A stretch of DNA of 64,000 nt from CBDDCX01 sp965226925 (GTDB lineage Bacteria; Gemmatimonadota; Gemmatimonadetes; Longimicrobiales; Gaopeijiaceae): the NCBI GenBank assembly GCA_965226925.1, contig CBDDEN010000011.1, positions 496,001 through 560,000 of the forward strand, given 5' to 3'. Below, one piece after another: positions 62,163 through 64,000 of this stretch. The notes under the pieces were generated by a model. That model was not told where the DNA came from. It did no database searches and was given only the letters and a program-made list of their open reading frames with translations. Every line of letters begins with the position of its first letter. The first letter of the stretch is position 1. The position numbers and the translations under genes are program-made.

Positions 62163-63935
62163 CTACGGTTGCAGGCGCCTACGATCCTCGCGACGGGAGT
62201 TCGTCCCCGCCTCGTCCACCTGGGGATCGCCGTTCTCGTCCATCGTGATAACCACTCCGTAGTACTCCTCGGCCTGCTCCGGCGTCAGGATCTCATTCAG
62301 CACCTCCTCGCGCACGCGGCCGAGGTCCCGATCCAGTGGATTTCCGAAGCCTCCGCCACCCGCGGAACGGCAACTCAGCACATCGCCCTCCTCGAACGGC
62401 CCGTAGAACGACACCCGCTCCGTGAGGATCGTCTCCCTTTCGGTATCCGGTCGCACCCAGAGCCGGTTGATGCCACCCTCGTGTCCGCCCTCAAGTCCGT
62501 GGGACCGGCAGACCGTCTGCTCGTTCGCGATCTGGATCGAGACGTTGCCGGTCAGGAACTGGTAGTCACGCATCGTTCCGAGTCCACCGCGGAACTTCCC
62601 GATCCCGTACTCCTCCGTGTGGAGGGCGTATCGCAGGAAGCGGATAGGGTATCGGGACTCCGCCACCTCGATCGGGGTGTTGGGGGCGTCTCCGTCTCCG
62701 TGGAAGATCAGGCCGTCCGCTCCGTCGTCGAAGGAGAAGGCGCCCCCCCCACCGTCCACGGGATCGATGTAGATGAACGGCTTGCCGTAGCGAGGATCGA
62801 TTCGGAAGAACCACGCGCCGAACAGCATGTACTCCCCCGCAACCGTCCGATGGGGCACGGCTTCGGAAAGAGACTCCGTGACGAGATCGATGATCATCAA
62901 CGCGGCGTAGCCGTACGAGTCACACGGGGCGGGGTGTGAGGGGTTCGTGATCGTGTGCTCCGGAGAGATCACCTTCAGGGGGCGGCTGTGCCCCTCGTTG
63001 GCCGGTTCGTGGGGAACCGTGGCCGACTTGAACGCGATCTCCGCGGCGGCCCGAGCGCCCGTGAGTGGGATGTTGATGGGCCCGACGGCCGTCTCGTCCG
63101 TGCCCGCGAAGTCGATCGTGGCCCCGTCTCCCTCGATGCGAACCGTCACCTTCAGCTTCCGGGTCTTGTCCGTGACGATGCCGTCGTGGTCCATGCACGT
63201 CTCCGCGCTCCACTCCCCGTCGGGCATGTCCCGAATCAGCTTTCGCATGAGCGCTTCCGATTGGTCGAAGACCAACTCCATGCCCTCTCGAACGGTCTTC
63301 GCCCGGTACTTCTCGCAGAGCGCCACGTAGCGGTTGACTCCGGTCTTGCACGCCGCGATCTGGGCACCCAGATCGCCCCTCACCAGGTCGGGAAAGCGCG
63401 TGTTCGCCATGATGTACTCCATCATGGTCTCGTTCAGCTGCCCCGCGTCGTAGAGCTTCAGATGAGGAAAGATCATCCCCTCCTGGAACACGTCGTTGGA
63501 ATCGGGACACCACCCACCCGGCGTCTTTCCGCCGACGTCCGCCCAGTGGGCGGTATTCGCCGAGAACGCCTGAAGCTCTCCGTCGAAGAAGATGGGCGTG
63601 TAGATGGACGTGTCGGAGATGTGCGTGCCCGTGCTGTACGGATCGTTGGCAATGAGCACATCGCCCGGCTCGAATCCGTCGGCGCCGAACTTCTTGACGC
63701 CGTTCTGGATGGTCAGAGAGAGGCAAGGCAGGAAGAGCGGCAGCGACGACCCCTGCGCCAGCATCTCACCCTTGTCGCTCAGAAGGGCCACCGCGAAGTC
63801 TTGGACCTCGTAGATGAGCGGGTTGAAGGCCGTCTTCACCAGGGCGATGCGCATCTCCTCCGCGGCCGCAACCAGCCCGCTGCGTATGACCTGAGAGGTG
63901 ATCGGGTCGACACGCGTTTGGTCTGGAGTCGTCAT
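62163..63935 (-). CDS. hyuB: Hydantoinase B/oxoprolinase family protein, copy 2
   Basis: A 590-residue B subunit. The first 348 residues match copy 1 (42205-44031) almost exactly, and the rest is diverged (roughly half identical by eye; IDLVTESLSEAV here against TDLVSEAVSHAL). It ends in a charged tail (SRREDRRRLQP). The ATG overlaps the stop of an upstream hyuA-like gene (TCATGA), so unlike copy 1 it still has an A-subunit partner directly upstream. It lies 48 bp upstream of the amino-acid dehydrogenase, on the same strand, and may share its transcript. Confidence 0.93.
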   Translation of the reverse strand: MTTPDQTRVDPITSQVIRSGLVAAAEEMRIALVKTAFNPLIYEVQDFAVALLSDKGEMLAQGSSLPLFLPCLSLTIQNGVKKFGADGFEPGDVLIANDPYSTGTHISDTSIYTPIFFDGELQAFSANTAHWADVGGKTPGGWCPDSNDVFQEGMIFPHLKLYDAGQLNETMMEYIMANTRFPDLVRGDLGAQIAACKTGVNRYVALCEKYRAKTVREGMELVFDQSEALMRKLIRDMPDGEWSAETCMDHDGIVTDKTRKLKVTVRIEGDGATIDFAGTDETAVGPINIPLTGARAAAEIAFKSATVPHEPANEGHSRPLKVISPEHTITNPSHPAPCDSYGYAALMIIDLVTESLSEAVPHRTVAGEYMLFGAWFFRIDPRYGKPFIYIDPVDGGGGAFSFDDGADGLIFHGDGDAPNTPIEVAESRYPIRFLRYALHTEEYGIGKFRGGLGTMRDYQFLTGNVSIQIANEQTVCRSHGLEGGHEGGINRLWVRPDTERETILTERVSFYGPFEEGDVLSCRSAGGGGFGNPLDRDLGRVREEVLNEILTPEQAEEYYGVVITMDENGDPQVDEAGTNSRREDRRRLQP

Positions 63936-63948
63936 GACGCACTCTCCT
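62891..63948 (-). repeat. Inverted long repeat, copy 2 (first half of hyuB)
   Basis: This is the partner of 42192-43249. The 1,045-bp coding block 62891-63935 is almost perfect, with sharp loss of identity at 62890. The two copies face each other in inverted orientation and enclose about 19.6 kb. Confidence 0.9.
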
Positions 63949-64000
63949 GCGTGATGATCAGATTGCCGTAGGCGTCCACGAGCAGACGCTGGCCCGGGTG
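63932..64000 (-). CDS. hyuA: Hydantoinase A-like protein, C-terminal end only
   Basis: The last 22 codons of a minus-strand gene enter from the right edge and read HPGQRLLVDAYGNLIITQES before the stop. The stop overlaps the hyuB start (ATGA). The ending, VDAYGNLIIT, is common at the C-terminus of full-length HyuA proteins, whose last domain closes this way. Only this tail can be seen, so the call depends mainly on its position before hyuB. Confidence 0.6.
   Translation of the reverse strand, partial: HPGQRLLVDAYGNLIITQESAS

Overview
The window is GC-rich DNA from one bacterial chromosome, tightly packed with operons and with many ATGA, GTGA or TTGA stop/start overlaps. The organism looks Gram-negative: there are lipoproteins, an outer-membrane beta-barrel, periplasmic multiheme cytochromes and Tat signals. 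The mix of DUF5916 outer-membrane protein, tandem S9 peptidases with beta-propellers, tryptophan halogenase, floA-nfeD pair and amidohydrolases resembles Gemmatimonadota; that assignment is an inference from gene content. No rRNA, tRNA or CRISPR array was seen.

Region 1 (1-12.5 kb, minus strand) is a decaying respiratory island. Reading with transcription it has a 9-heme lipoprotein cytochrome, an outer-membrane barrel, a 16-heme cytochrome with a one-base frameshift, a second 9-heme cytochrome, napD, napA and a napB-like gene. Three copies of one IS3-family element have broken napA and napB. In napA one copy sits inside another, and each insertion has its own 3-bp target duplication, so the original gene can be rebuilt. 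NapA also lacks one [4Fe-4S] cysteine. The cytochrome-barrel-cytochrome set looks like an uncharacterised electron conduit joined to a periplasmic nitrate reductase, and is the best candidate here for an undescribed system.

Region 2 (12.7-33.9 kb) is mostly housekeeping: acnA, floA-nfeD, a thiolase/3-hydroxyacyl-CoA dehydrogenase/enoyl-CoA hydratase operon behind a broken TetR gene, a chorismate mutase, a lytic transglycosylase, rng-rplU-rpmA with a terminator, an acyl-CoA dehydrogenase, recQ, a secreted amidohydrolase and an amidase.

Region 3 (33.9-41.3 kb) has a Tat-exported epimerase, then a MoxR-DUF58-BatD-like-VWA-VWA-TPR operon.

Region 4 (41.4-64 kb) is catabolic: two hydantoinase-B genes, a hydantoinase-A/DUF917 pair, an NCS1 permease, an M29/NicX-like enzyme, an M19 dipeptidase, an SSS symporter with a 31-aa companion, two S9 peptidases and a leucine-dehydrogenase-type enzyme. 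Together they suggest uptake and breakdown of peptides, amino acids and cyclic amides. The two hyuB genes are almost identical over their first 1,045 bp but clearly different afterwards, which points to recent gene conversion. A tryptophan halogenase is frameshifted by an 8-bp tandem duplication. The number of broken genes (napA, napB, 16-heme cytochrome, TetR, halogenase, IS transposases) suggests a lineage under relaxed selection, or in part an error-containing assembly.
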